Origin: DTKD01 sp964494345
Lineage (GTDB): Bacteria; Armatimonadota; UBA5829
Length of the DNA stretch: 64,000 bases
Reading direction: 5' to 3'
Assembly: GCA_964494345.1 (NCBI GenBank)
Contig: CAZBSI010000001.1
Span: 310,001-374,000, forward strand
Part shown: piece after piece, positions 32,748 through 42,115 of the stretch
How positions within the stretch are numbered: the first letter of the stretch is position 1
How the letters are laid out: each line of letters opens with the position of its first letter
Made by a program: the position numbers and the translations under genes
Notes under the pieces: model-generated
Database searches by the model: none
What the model saw: only the letters and a program-made list of their open reading frames with translations
Told to the model about the DNA's origin: nothing

Positions 32748-35396
32748 ATGAGTAATACGACCCAACAACTGCCAACAGTATACGATCCTGCGCAAGTGGA
32801 GAAAAAATGGTACGAATACTGGCTGGATAACAACTATTTTCACGCTGAAGTTAGAGAAGGCAAGCCCGAATATTGCATCACAATCCCTCCTCCTAACGTC
32901 ACCGGCTCACTTCATATCGGCCATGCTTTGTGCTATACGATTCAGGATGTGTTGACACGATGGAAGCGCATGCAGGGCTATGAGACCTTATGCCTTCCCG
33001 GCACAGATCACGCAGGAATCGCGACTCAAAACAAGGTCGAACAGCAGATCGCCGAGCAGGGGCTTTCCCGTCACGACCTGGGCAGAGATGAGTTTCTAAA
33101 GCGAGTATGGGCATGGAAGGAAGAATACGGCGGCCAGATTCTGCACCAGTTTAAGACTATGGGTTTCTCGTTCGATTGGTCGCGAGAGCGATTTACGATG
33201 GATGAAGGCTATGTCGACGCCGTGCTGGAGTCGTTCGTAAGGTTATTTAATAAGGGCCTGATCTATCGAGGGGCCAGAGTAATCAACTGGTGCCCGCGAT
33301 GCCACACCGCGATTTCCGATATAGAAGTCGAATACGTCGAGCAGCACAGCCATCTGTGGCATCTGCGTTATCCTTACGAGGACGGTTCCGGCTACGTTGT
33401 AGTAGCAACAACGAGACCGGAGACGATGCTTGGCGATACCGCCGTCGCAGTGAACCCTGCTGACGCTCGATATGAGGACAAAATCGGCAAGAGAGTAAAA
33501 TTACCCCTTACCGACCGGGTAATCCCGATTGTAGCGGATGAATTCGTCGATATGGAGTTTGGAACCGGCGCCGTTAAGGTCACCCCGGCCCATGATCCTA
33601 ACGACTTTGAGATCGGGCTCAGGCATAACTTGCCGCAGGTGGTGGTCATCGGCCCGGATGGATCAATGACACAGGAAGCGGGCGTCGACTACGAAGGGCT
33701 GGATCGATTCGCTGCGCGTGAAAAGGTGGTCGAAAACCTCGAAGCTCAGGGGCTAATAGAGAAAATCGAGGACTATTCGCACTCCGTCGGCACATGCGAG
33801 CGATGCCATACCACTATTGAGCCTCTGTTATCCGAGCAGTGGTTCTGCAAAATGAAGGAACTGGCTGGGCCGGCCATAGACGTCGTTAAACAGGGCAAGG
33901 TCAAGTTTTATCCTGAGCGCTACGCATCAATCTACATCGACTGGATGGAGAACATCCGCGACTGGTGTATCTCACGGCAACTTTGGTGGGGTCATCGCAT
34001 TCCTGTGTGGAAGTGTGACGACTGCGGGCAGTATACCGCAGCCAAAACCAGTCTGGAAGCCTGTTCGAAGTGCGGTAGCTCGAAAGTAACTCAGGACCCG
34101 GATGTCCTCGATACGTGGTTCTCGTCCGCACTATGGCCATTTGCCACCCTCGGCTGGCCCCAGAACACACCGGAACTCGAATATTTCTACCCCACCGATG
34201 TGCTGGTCACCGCGCGAGAGATCATATACCTTTGGGTAGCCAGAATGATATTCTCCAGCCTGGAATATCTCGAGCAGATCCCCTTTAAGGATGTCTACAT
34301 CTACGCCACGGTTCTCAACGAAGAGGGCAAGCGGATGAGTAAATCTTTGGGCACGGGGGTTGATCCTCTCGATCTGATCGGCAAATTCGGCGCAGACGCC
34401 CTTAGATTCGCGCTTATGCAGCAGGCTGGGAAAAATCAGGACATTCGATTCTCCGACAAACGCGTCGAAAACGTTCGCAACTTCGGTAACAAGGTATGGA
34501 ACGCCTCCCGGTTTGTTATGATGCACTTGGAGGGCTTTACTCCGGACAGGGATCAACTCGGATCGGAATTGGCGGCTAAATGGATTCTCTCTCGCCTGAA
34601 CCGCACAATTCGCACGGTCAACGAATCGCTTGCCACCTATGACATCGACGACGCTTCAAACGCTCTATATGAGTTTATCTGGAGCGAGTTCTGTGATTGG
34701 TATATCGAGCTGGCCAAGCCTCGACTCCGTGGATCCGATCAGGAGAAGAATGAAGCCCGCAATACCCTGTATCACGTTCTCGAGACAACGATGCGCCTGC
34801 TTCATCCCATTACTCCGTTTATCACAGAGCAGATTTGGCAGGCCTTGCCGCACGAAGGAGAGAGCATAATGCTGGCGGCTTATCCTGAGACCGACGAATC
34901 TGCCATTGATGACGAAGCTGAAACGGAGATGGGCGCTGTTATGGATATAGTCCGCTCTGCGCGTAATCTCCGCGCCGAAATCGGCGCCAATCCCGGTAAA
35001 CAGGTCGATGTCACAATAGTTGCGGATGCGGCAATGAAATCGCTTATAGAGCGCAACTCTTCGAGCATCAAGTCTCTGTCCAGAATAGGCAACATAGAGT
35101 TCGTTGGGTCGCTCACCGATGCGGAGAAGAGCAAATGCCTATCCACCCATCTACCGGGCATTGATTTATATGTGGAAGTAGCAGGAGTCATCGACGTTGA
35201 TAAAGAACTATCTCGTATCACTGTGGAGCTTGAAGCTATCATGAAGGAGCTTACACCGCACGAGGCCAAGCTGTCCAACGAGCAGTTCGTGTCGAAAGCC
35301 CCTGCTGCTATTATCGACAAAGAGCGCAGAATCGTCGATGAATTGAATGAAAAGAAGCTGAAGTTGATCGAACGAAAGCAGGCATTGGGCAGTTGA
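32748..35396 (+). CDS. valS: Valyl-tRNA synthetase
   Basis: Class I aminoacyl-tRNA synthetase charging tRNA-Val, 882 residues. The ATG at 32748 with GGAGAG upstream is chosen over earlier in-frame codons that lie in the previous gene. The HIGH motif is at residues 56-59 (SLHIGHAL), and the KMSKS equivalent is RMSKS with K532. The CP1 editing domain contains TTRPETMLGDTAVAV; zinc-type cysteine pairs CERCH, CDDCG and CSKCG are present. A C-terminal coiled-coil arm (about 820-882) ends the protein. Regulated by the upstream T-box together with the small membrane-protein gene. Confidence 0.97.
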   Translation: MSNTTQQLPTVYDPAQVEKKWYEYWLDNNYFHAEVREGKPEYCITIPPPNVTGSLHIGHALCYTIQDVLTRWKRMQGYETLCLPGTDHAGIATQNKVEQQIAEQGLSRHDLGRDEFLKRVWAWKEEYGGQILHQFKTMGFSFDWSRERFTMDEGYVDAVLESFVRLFNKGLIYRGARVINWCPRCHTAISDIEVEYVEQHSHLWHLRYPYEDGSGYVVVATTRPETMLGDTAVAVNPADARYEDKIGKRVKLPLTDRVIPIVADEFVDMEFGTGAVKVTPAHDPNDFEIGLRHNLPQVVVIGPDGSMTQEAGVDYEGLDRFAAREKVVENLEAQGLIEKIEDYSHSVGTCERCHTTIEPLLSEQWFCKMKELAGPAIDVVKQGKVKFYPERYASIYIDWMENIRDWCISRQLWWGHRIPVWKCDDCGQYTAAKTSLEACSKCGSSKVTQDPDVLDTWFSSALWPFATLGWPQNTPELEYFYPTDVLVTAREIIYLWVARMIFSSLEYLEQIPFKDVYIYATVLNEEGKRMSKSLGTGVDPLDLIGKFGADALRFALMQQAGKNQDIRFSDKRVENVRNFGNKVWNASRFVMMHLEGFTPDRDQLGSELAAKWILSRLNRTIRTVNESLATYDIDDASNALYEFIWSEFCDWYIELAKPRLRGSDQEKNEARNTLYHVLETTMRLLHPITPFITEQIWQALPHEGESIMLAAYPETDESAIDDEAETEMGAVMDIVRSARNLRAEIGANPGKQVDVTIVADAAMKSLIERNSSSIKSLSRIGNIEFVGSLTDAEKSKCLSTHLPGIDLYVEVAGVIDVDKELSRITVELEAIMKELTPHEAKLSNEQFVSKAPAAIIDKERRIVDELNEKKLKLIERKQALGS

Positions 35397-35408
35397 TCGA
35401 GGCTAAGA

Positions 35409-38258
35409 TTGAAATGGCTGGTACATAAATTCAATATGGTTTTTGCAATTCGTGCGATAATAGCCGCACTGGTGTTGATTATCGGATTTAGTTCTCATGC
35501 GATTGGAGGCACAATGGAAGTCCCAATAGGAACTGATGAATCTGGAATGCTGGTCGTGACGCCGGCATATATCGACCAATCACTTAAAGTGGACGGAAAA
35601 ATCGGCGAGCTGGCTTGGAGAAACGCCGCAACTGTCGGCGATTTCAAACTCGTGCAGTCAGGTTTGATGGCTACCCAGCAGACTACCGTAAAGCTCTGCT
35701 ATGACAAGAACATGCTCTATCTGGCCTTTGAATGCTTAGAGGATCGGATGGATCAGCTCAAGGCGGAATATAGCATTGATAGCGAGCCTGTGTGGCAGGA
35801 TGATTCAATTGAGGTCTATATCGCCCCGAACTCCGTCGCTGATGCAGGCAACTGTCATCATTTCTCCATCAATGTGGCTGGCGCAAAAACCTACGTGCAA
35901 CCCGGTTGGGAGACGCGAAATGACGCCTGGTATGCAGCAGTCTCCAAAATGGATGATCGATGGATCGCGGAGATGGCGATACCTTTCAAAATGCTGCGGC
36001 CTGCGGGCAGAAACGACGCTTTTTGGCGAATCAATCTGTGTCGAAACGAGATCCGACTCGGCGAGTTGAGCAGTTGGTCAGCGGTGCCGGCCAAATATGC
36101 CACCTATTCTCAGTTCGGAAAACTGTCGCCCTCCGAGGGGCAGAGAGCCAAGTTTACCCTGTTTCGTGGGAACCCCCTGCTCCTTGAAGCAGACTCTTCC
36201 GCACAAACAGGGGCCGAAGCTGTGACGGAACCTGCTCCAGTTCCAAAAGGGGCGCATATAATTCCTGAACCGGTCGAGTTAAGATTTCACCGTTCGGATG
36301 CGTTCAATATCAAACCCGACACTAGAATATACGTCAACGCCGACGCTCAGGAAGCGGATCTGTGGGCTGCGGATCAGATAAACGACGCGATCGAACGGCT
36401 TGGAGGAAAGCGCCTGAGCGTAGTGCGATCCTCCGTCGCAGGGCAAGATCCCGCACGAGTTCACAATGCCATTATAATCGGCGAATGTGACCGCAACCGA
36501 TTGCTTGATGATATCTGCAGGAAAGACTACTTATTCTTGCCCCGAATAGGCAGGGAAAACGGCGCTTATGCGATGAATGTCGTGCAGGAATATTCGGCGA
36601 TATGCGGAACATCTGCAGTCAACACGTTCTACGGAGTGCAATCGTTTAAGCAGTTACTTAAAAAGACCGAGGACGGCACGATTTGCGTGCCCGCCGTTAC
36701 CGTGCGTGACGCTCCCAAGTTCCAATTCAGAGGTGTTCATCTGCTCGCCACGCGTGATGGGCTCTCGTATCTCGGCAAGCTGATAACAAACGTTTTGGCC
36801 CCGCTTAAGGTCAATCACATCGTGCTGCAAATCGACAATATCGAATGGAAGAGTCATCCGGAGATAGTTAATCCCAAGACCTGTATGCCGCGTGAGGATA
36901 TCCCGAAACTGCTCGAAATTGCGCGTCGTCATCATATAACGGTCACTCCGTTGGTGCAGTGTCCGGGACATTTCGCCTATGCGTTGAATGCGCCTGAAAA
37001 CCGCCATTTGGCTGAGGACCCCAATGACCCGTATTGCTATTGTATGTCAAATCCGGAGTCGTATAAGCTCGTTTATGAACTGATGAACGAGGCGATTGAG
37101 CTTTTCGGCCATCCTGAATACGTGCATGCCGGGCATGATGAGTTCGATATGCGCGGAGTCATACCCTATGACGAAAGGTGCAAGGCTATAGGCAAGCAGA
37201 GGCTTTATGTCGACCATATCCGCAAGATTTACGACCATCTGAAGTCAAAAGACTGCAAGATGATGATTTGGGGGGATATGCTGTCGCGCAACGACTACCG
37301 TGACCTGCTCGGCGATGTACCCAAAGACATACTCATCAACGATTGGCGCTATTCTCCAGAACCTGAATATCCATCGATTGACCTCTATCAATCTTATGGA
37401 TTTACGGTCGTCGGTTGTACGTGGTATGACCCGCGAAATATAACGCTGCTTTCCAAGTATGCTGACAATCGCAGGATACTGGGGATGTTGCACACCACCT
37501 GGACTGGTTGGGCTGATGAACAGACGACTTTGAAAAACGATCCGCATCAGCTTTATGCTTACATATTGGCCACTGCCTGGGCGTGGAATCCGAGCCGGCC
37601 GAGTCTGGACTCACTGCCTTACAGACCGGACACGATATTTAACAAGATGTGGTTCGGCGACCAGCCGATGCGCCAGCCTAATTATAGCGTTGTCAGACTC
37701 GACAAGCACTGCAATATATCTCGTGCGGATTCAGGCCGATCAGTCGGGTGGCTGGGTTATGGCCACAGCATTGATCTGCGCCAGATTCCTGAAGGCATTG
37801 TATGGATGGAGGGCGTTCCGTATCTGATACTGCCGGCAAAGACGGACACGGCCTCGGTTGTATTGCTGGGCGGCAGAGCTATGCCAAAATCGTTCCCGAA
37901 GCGCGTTGAAGGCATAGAAGTCGACCATAAAGTCACCGCGCTGCATTTCCTGCACGGATGCGCACACGGCGCAGAACGATCTTCGAAGGCGGGCAGTTAT
38001 GTTATCCATTATGAGGATGGCAAGACAGAAACCGTCGGACTGGCCTATCCCAGAGACATATCAGCCTGGGACGACCAATCCACCGCCCTGACCTACGGAT
38101 TTGCGTGGCGCAACAAAGCCAGGGACGGCCGCACGATAGGCGTAGTCGAGTTCACCTGGAAAAACCCAAATCCAGATCTCAAAGTCAAAAGCATAGACTT
38201 CATAGCAAACCACCCCGAAGCATCGCCGTTCCTATTGGCGTTGACTGCGGAGGAGTAA
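35409..38258 (+). CDS. Secreted multidomain GH20 beta-N-acetylhexosaminidase-like protein
   Basis: A 949-residue exported protein. The TTG at 35409 has GAGG at good spacing; an ATG nine codons later (35436) is the alternative. A signal peptide (hydrophobic residues 11-30) is followed by a CBM9/DOMON-like domain (about 48-245; DDSIEVYIAPN), a GH20b domain (about 282-430; IIPEPVELRF start), and a GH20 barrel (about 440-770) with RGVHLLATRDG and PLVQCPGHFAYAL. The catalytic Asp-Glu pair is D577-E578, but the context is HAGHDEF rather than the common H-x-GGDE. A C-terminal beta domain completes it. It is expected to remove terminal HexNAc outside the cytoplasm. The oxidoreductase gene downstream is in the same transcript. 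Confidence 0.85.
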   Translation: MKWLVHKFNMVFAIRAIIAALVLIIGFSSHAIGGTMEVPIGTDESGMLVVTPAYIDQSLKVDGKIGELAWRNAATVGDFKLVQSGLMATQQTTVKLCYDKNMLYLAFECLEDRMDQLKAEYSIDSEPVWQDDSIEVYIAPNSVADAGNCHHFSINVAGAKTYVQPGWETRNDAWYAAVSKMDDRWIAEMAIPFKMLRPAGRNDAFWRINLCRNEIRLGELSSWSAVPAKYATYSQFGKLSPSEGQRAKFTLFRGNPLLLEADSSAQTGAEAVTEPAPVPKGAHIIPEPVELRFHRSDAFNIKPDTRIYVNADAQEADLWAADQINDAIERLGGKRLSVVRSSVAGQDPARVHNAIIIGECDRNRLLDDICRKDYLFLPRIGRENGAYAMNVVQEYSAICGTSAVNTFYGVQSFKQLLKKTEDGTICVPAVTVRDAPKFQFRGVHLLATRDGLSYLGKLITNVLAPLKVNHIVLQIDNIEWKSHPEIVNPKTCMPREDIPKLLEIARRHHITVTPLVQCPGHFAYALNAPENRHLAEDPNDPYCYCMSNPESYKLVYELMNEAIELFGHPEYVHAGHDEFDMRGVIPYDERCKAIGKQRLYVDHIRKIYDHLKSKDCKMMIWGDMLSRNDYRDLLGDVPKDILINDWRYSPEPEYPSIDLYQSYGFTVVGCTWYDPRNITLLSKYADNRRILGMLHTTWTGWADEQTTLKNDPHQLYAYILATAWAWNPSRPSLDSLPYRPDTIFNKMWFGDQPMRQPNYSVVRLDKHCNISRADSGRSVGWLGYGHSIDLRQIPEGIVWMEGVPYLILPAKTDTASVVLLGGRAMPKSFPKRVEGIEVDHKVTALHFLHGCAHGAERSSKAGSYVIHYEDGKTETVGLAYPRDISAWDDQSTALTYGFAWRNKARDGRTIGVVEFTWKNPNPDLKVKSIDFIANHPEASPFLLALTAEE

Positions 38259-38260
38259 AT

Positions 38261-39409
38261 ATGACCAAAAAACAACCTACCCTCGGCGTCGGGATGATCG
38301 GTTATGGATTTATGGGCAAAATGCATAGTTATGCTTATGCGTCTTTGCCTTATCTTTACAGCCCTCCTCAGCCTCGAATCAGGCTGGTTGGGGCGTGTGC
38401 TTTGAGCGATAGTAGTCGGGAGCTTGCCAGGCAAAGTGGGGGTTACGAGTTTACTACTTCTGACTACCACGAACTGCTGGGGCGCGATGATATTTCTCTG
38501 GTCAATATATGCACTCCGAACTACCTTCATAAGGAGCAAGCCATAGCCGCGATCAAGGCTGGCAAGCACGTCTATTGTGACAAGCCGCTCGCATTGACCG
38601 CTGCAGAGGCCGAAGAGATGGTCGCGGTGGCAAAGGAGTCGGGTCTCACGTGCCAGGTGACTTTTCATAACAGATTCTGCCCCGCAGTCTTGCGCGCCAG
38701 GCAACTGGTGGAAGATGGTTTCCTCGGCGAGGTTATTTCATTTAGAGCAGTGTATTTGCATACTGGATACAACGATCCACAGCGCCCGATGAGTTGGAAA
38801 ATGAGGAAAGAGACCAGTGGAGCGGGAGCGTTGCTCGACCTCGGAACCCACGTTATCGATATGGTGCGCTGGTTAGTAGGGGATTTCAGCAAAGTAAACG
38901 CTCGACTTCGCACTATGATTAAACAACGACCGAAGTCCGCAGGCAGTTCCGAACTCGAAGACGTCACAGTCGACGATATCGCCAATATGCTCGTAGAATT
39001 GCCAAATGGAGCTTTGGGAACGATAGAAGTCTCCCGAATGGCGATCGGCTCCACCGACGATCTGCGCTTCGAAATCGAGGGCACCAAAGGATCAATAGCG
39101 TTTAATTTAATGGACGCGAACTGGCTTTCGATCTACGATGACTCGAAACCCGGCGGGGTCTATGGCGGGGATCGCGGCTGGCAGCGCATCGAGTGTATAC
39201 AAGGCTACCCTGCACCTGCGATGCTGCCAGGAGCAAAGGCGCCAGTCGGCTGGATGCGTTTTCACATCGAAAGTCTGCATTCGTTCGTCTCTAATGTAGT
39301 AAGCGGCAAGCCCGGCTATCCGTCGTTTGAAGATGGTCTTGCGGTGCAGAGAATATGCGACGCGGCCGTTGCCTCATCAGAGTCCGGGAAATGGCAGGCT
39401 GTAGGCTAA
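38261..39409 (+). CDS. Gfo/Idh/MocA-family oxidoreductase
   Basis: A 382-residue NAD(P)-dependent sugar dehydrogenase-like enzyme. The ATG at 38261 is 2 bases after the GH20 stop with GGAGGAG upstream. The N-terminal Rossmann fold has VGMIGYGFMGKMH, and the family motif is HVYCDKPLALTAAEAEEM (lysine in CDKPL). The C-terminal alpha/beta domain contains GAGALLDLGTHVIDMVRWL, with the catalytic His in the DLGTHVID segment. Co-transcribed with the GH20 gene, it probably acts on a sugar released by it; this is inference. Confidence 0.88.
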   Translation: MTKKQPTLGVGMIGYGFMGKMHSYAYASLPYLYSPPQPRIRLVGACALSDSSRELARQSGGYEFTTSDYHELLGRDDISLVNICTPNYLHKEQAIAAIKAGKHVYCDKPLALTAAEAEEMVAVAKESGLTCQVTFHNRFCPAVLRARQLVEDGFLGEVISFRAVYLHTGYNDPQRPMSWKMRKETSGAGALLDLGTHVIDMVRWLVGDFSKVNARLRTMIKQRPKSAGSSELEDVTVDDIANMLVELPNGALGTIEVSRMAIGSTDDLRFEIEGTKGSIAFNLMDANWLSIYDDSKPGGVYGGDRGWQRIECIQGYPAPAMLPGAKAPVGWMRFHIESLHSFVSNVVSGKPGYPSFEDGLAVQRICDAAVASSESGKWQAVG

Positions 39410-39423
39410 AAATGCTATTCAGT

Positions 39424-39452
39424 TTGCCGGTTGTCGTCTGCTCTGGTAAAAT
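39424..39452 (+). promoter_or_regulatory. Promoter giving a probably leaderless lepA mRNA
   Basis: TTGCCG, 17-base spacer, TAAAAT. The expected transcript start (about 7 bases after the -10) coincides with the lepA ATG at 39460, and no ribosome-binding site of normal spacing exists. Confidence 0.5.
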
Positions 39453-39459
39453 ATAGGCG

Positions 39460-41271
39460 ATGAACACTTCGCAGTCGCATATCCGCAATTTCTGCATTAT
39501 TGCACATATAGATCACGGCAAGTCCACCCTCGCTGACCGTATTCTTCAACACACCGGCGCTATCGACGACCGGCAGATGAAGGACCAGGTCCTTGACGGG
39601 ATGGATTTAGAGCGTGAGCGCGGTATCACTATCAAGATGACAGCTGTGCATCTTGCATATAAGGCTCATGATGGTGAGACCTATGAGCTGAATCTAATCG
39701 ACACCCCTGGACACGTGGACTTCAATTATGAGGTATCACGGTCGCTGCAGGCCTGTGAGGGCGCGGTCCTTGTGGTCGATGCCAGCCAGGGCGTTGAGGC
39801 ACAGACTCTGGCAAATACAAATCTTGCTATGTCTGCAAATCTCGAAATCGTGCCGGTGATAAACAAAATCGACCTCGAAATGGCCGATCCGGAACGTGTG
39901 CGCGAGGAGATCGAGAGTACCGTTGCGGTCGATGCCTCAGATGCGATTCTGGCCAGCGCACGACAGGGCATAGGCACCGAAGAGGTTCTCGAAGCCATAG
40001 TCAAAAGGATACCCCCGCCTTCGGGCGATCCTGCTAAGCCGCTACGTGCACTTATCTTCGACTCGCATTTCGACCAGTATCTTGGCGTGGTGGCCTATGT
40101 GCGAGTGGTCGACGGCGCCATTACTCCTGGCATGCGGGTTCGTATGATGTCCAGCGGCAAGGAGTTTGAGGTAAGCAACGTCGGGGTGTTCAAGCCGGAG
40201 ATGTCACCGACTAAAGCTCTGCAGGCAGGTGAGGTCGGGTATTTCGTGGCTGGTATGAAAAATGTGGGCGATAGCCGGGTAGGGGACACGGTGACCCAGG
40301 CCGAACGCCCAGCCACTTCTCCGCTGCCCGGCTATCGTGAAGTCAAACCAATGGTCTTCTGCGGTTTGTTTCCCACCAACTCCAATCAATACACCACTAT
40401 GCGGGAGGCTCTCACTAAACTGCAGCTCAACGACGCGGCCTTAACATTTGAGCCGGAAAGCTCAGCGGCCCTGGGTTTTGGTTTCAGGTGTGGATTTCTG
40501 GGGTTGCTGCATATGGATATCGTGCAGGAGCGATTGGAGCGCGAGTTCGGCCTGACGTTAATCGCCACTGCCCCCAGCGTTGTATATAGGGTGTTAAAGA
40601 CCAGCGGGGATATAATCGACGTAGATAACCCAAACAACCTCCCACCTTCCACGGAGACCGAGGAAGTCGAGGAGCCTTACGTCAACGCGACGATTCTGGT
40701 TCCGGCTGAGTATACCGGCGTGGTCATAGAGCTGTGCCGCGAGCGAAGGGGCATATACGTCGGAATGGAGTATCCTGCGCCGGATCGCGTGATGATACAC
40801 TATAAACTGCCGTTGGCCGAGATTGTGATGGACTTCTTCGATTCTTTAAAGAGCCGCACACGTGGATATGCCAGTTTCGACTACGAGTTCTGCGGCTATC
40901 AGGTCAGTCAGCTCAGCAAGCTTAATATATTGCTAAACGGCGACCCTGTCGACGCGCTTTCTTTTATAACCCATCGCGACCGGGCCTACTCTCGCGCCAA
41001 AGTGTTGGTGGAGCGGCTGAAGGATGTCATTCCCAGGCAGCAGTTTGAAGTAAGAATACAGGCATCGCTCGGCCACAAAGTAATTGCTGCGGCATCGGTT
41101 CGGCCTTACAGAAAGAACGTCACTGCCAAATGTTATGGCGGCGACATCACCCGCAAACGCAAACTGCTCGAAAAGCAAAAAGAGGGCAAGCAACGGATGA
41201 AGAGCATAGGCAGCGTAGAGGTCCCACAGGAGGCCTTTATGAGTGTCTTGAAAATAGGAGACGATCTGTAG
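39460..41271 (+). CDS. lepA: Elongation factor 4 (LepA)
   Basis: Ribosome-associated translational GTPase, 603 residues. G motifs: AHIDHGKST near residue 13, RGITIK (switch I), DTPGH and NKID. Domains II-V follow, including the LepA-specific FCGLFPTNSNQY segment and the C-terminal domain ending in KQRMKSIGSVEVPQEAFMSVL. The protein is full length. The ATG at 39460 is used; see the promoter entry for the likely leaderless start. The sugar isomerase and lipA follow at short distance and may be co-transcribed. Confidence 0.97.
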   Translation: MNTSQSHIRNFCIIAHIDHGKSTLADRILQHTGAIDDRQMKDQVLDGMDLERERGITIKMTAVHLAYKAHDGETYELNLIDTPGHVDFNYEVSRSLQACEGAVLVVDASQGVEAQTLANTNLAMSANLEIVPVINKIDLEMADPERVREEIESTVAVDASDAILASARQGIGTEEVLEAIVKRIPPPSGDPAKPLRALIFDSHFDQYLGVVAYVRVVDGAITPGMRVRMMSSGKEFEVSNVGVFKPEMSPTKALQAGEVGYFVAGMKNVGDSRVGDTVTQAERPATSPLPGYREVKPMVFCGLFPTNSNQYTTMREALTKLQLNDAALTFEPESSAALGFGFRCGFLGLLHMDIVQERLEREFGLTLIATAPSVVYRVLKTSGDIIDVDNPNNLPPSTETEEVEEPYVNATILVPAEYTGVVIELCRERRGIYVGMEYPAPDRVMIHYKLPLAEIVMDFFDSLKSRTRGYASFDYEFCGYQVSQLSKLNILLNGDPVDALSFITHRDRAYSRAKVLVERLKDVIPRQQFEVRIQASLGHKVIAAASVRPYRKNVTAKCYGGDITRKRKLLEKQKEGKQRMKSIGSVEVPQEAFMSVLKIGDDL

Positions 41272-41287
41272 TCTCAAAGGTGATAAC

Positions 41288-42115
41288 GTGCTGAGCATAG
41301 CTTCCAATATATGCGCCTCGGTGGAGGTGTTTTATGGTGTTCGCAACACATCGGTCTGCGATATGCCGATTACCGAGGCCGCCCAGCGGATTGTAGACGC
41401 AGGGTTCGGGGTAGAGATTCTTGTCGCGCAGGGCTGGGACGACCGCAGGTTGCCGGATGAGAAGCTAATAGACCAAATGGCGGCAATCGCTGAATCGGCT
41501 GGCCTTATCACAACCCACGCATCCGTCAACACCTGGGCCCCGGATATTATTCGGCAGGAAATTGACATCACGCGCCGCATGGGTATCGGCCAGATGGTAA
41601 TACATCCTTACATTCTGGGTTTAGGTATAGACGGTCATCAGCCGTGCCCAGAGGATGCCAGAAACCTTTGCAAATACGCTCTGGATAGCGGGATATTACT
41701 GGTGCTTGAGAATCTCGGCGGGCTGGGTTTGCCTGTCCTGCGAACGGCTATCGATATGGTCGGCGACGATCCCGAAAAGACCGGATTAGGGATATGTGTG
41801 GATGTCGGCCATGCAAATAGAAGTTGTACAAACGACGGCATCCGACCTGAGGTCTTTTTATCTGAATTAAGGGACTTGATCTACGAGGTCCACGTCGACG
41901 ACAATTTCGGCACTAAGGACCTGCATTTGCCACCTGGGCACGGTTCAATTGATTGGCAACCGGTTGTTGAGGAGATGGTAAAGCTGCGAGAAGATGCCGT
42001 AATTTGCCTGGAGATCGCCTGGCCGTCGGACCCTTTGAATGCGCTAAATGAATCAAAAGACTTCTTGTTAGACTTAGAGGATGATGTCAAACAGGAATCG
42101 AGAGCGAAACGATGA
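41288..42115 (+). CDS. Sugar phosphate isomerase/epimerase-like TIM barrel
   Basis: A 275-residue TIM-barrel protein of the xylose-isomerase-like superfamily. It begins at GTG 41288 with AAGGTGA upstream, 16 bases after lepA, and overlaps lipA by 4 bases (ATGA). Metal-site segments are LVLENLGGLG (Glu), GICVDVGHANRS (Asp and His), YEVHVDDNFGTKDLHLPPGHG (His) and ICLEIAWPS (Glu). It is distinct from the isomerase at 10.8 kb and closer to the endonuclease-IV-like sugar epimerases. Its coupling with lipA is unexplained; no substrate can be assigned. Confidence 0.82.
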   Translation: MLSIASNICASVEVFYGVRNTSVCDMPITEAAQRIVDAGFGVEILVAQGWDDRRLPDEKLIDQMAAIAESAGLITTHASVNTWAPDIIRQEIDITRRMGIGQMVIHPYILGLGIDGHQPCPEDARNLCKYALDSGILLVLENLGGLGLPVLRTAIDMVGDDPEKTGLGICVDVGHANRSCTNDGIRPEVFLSELRDLIYEVHVDDNFGTKDLHLPPGHGSIDWQPVVEEMVKLREDAVICLEIAWPSDPLNALNESKDFLLDLEDDVKQESRAKR

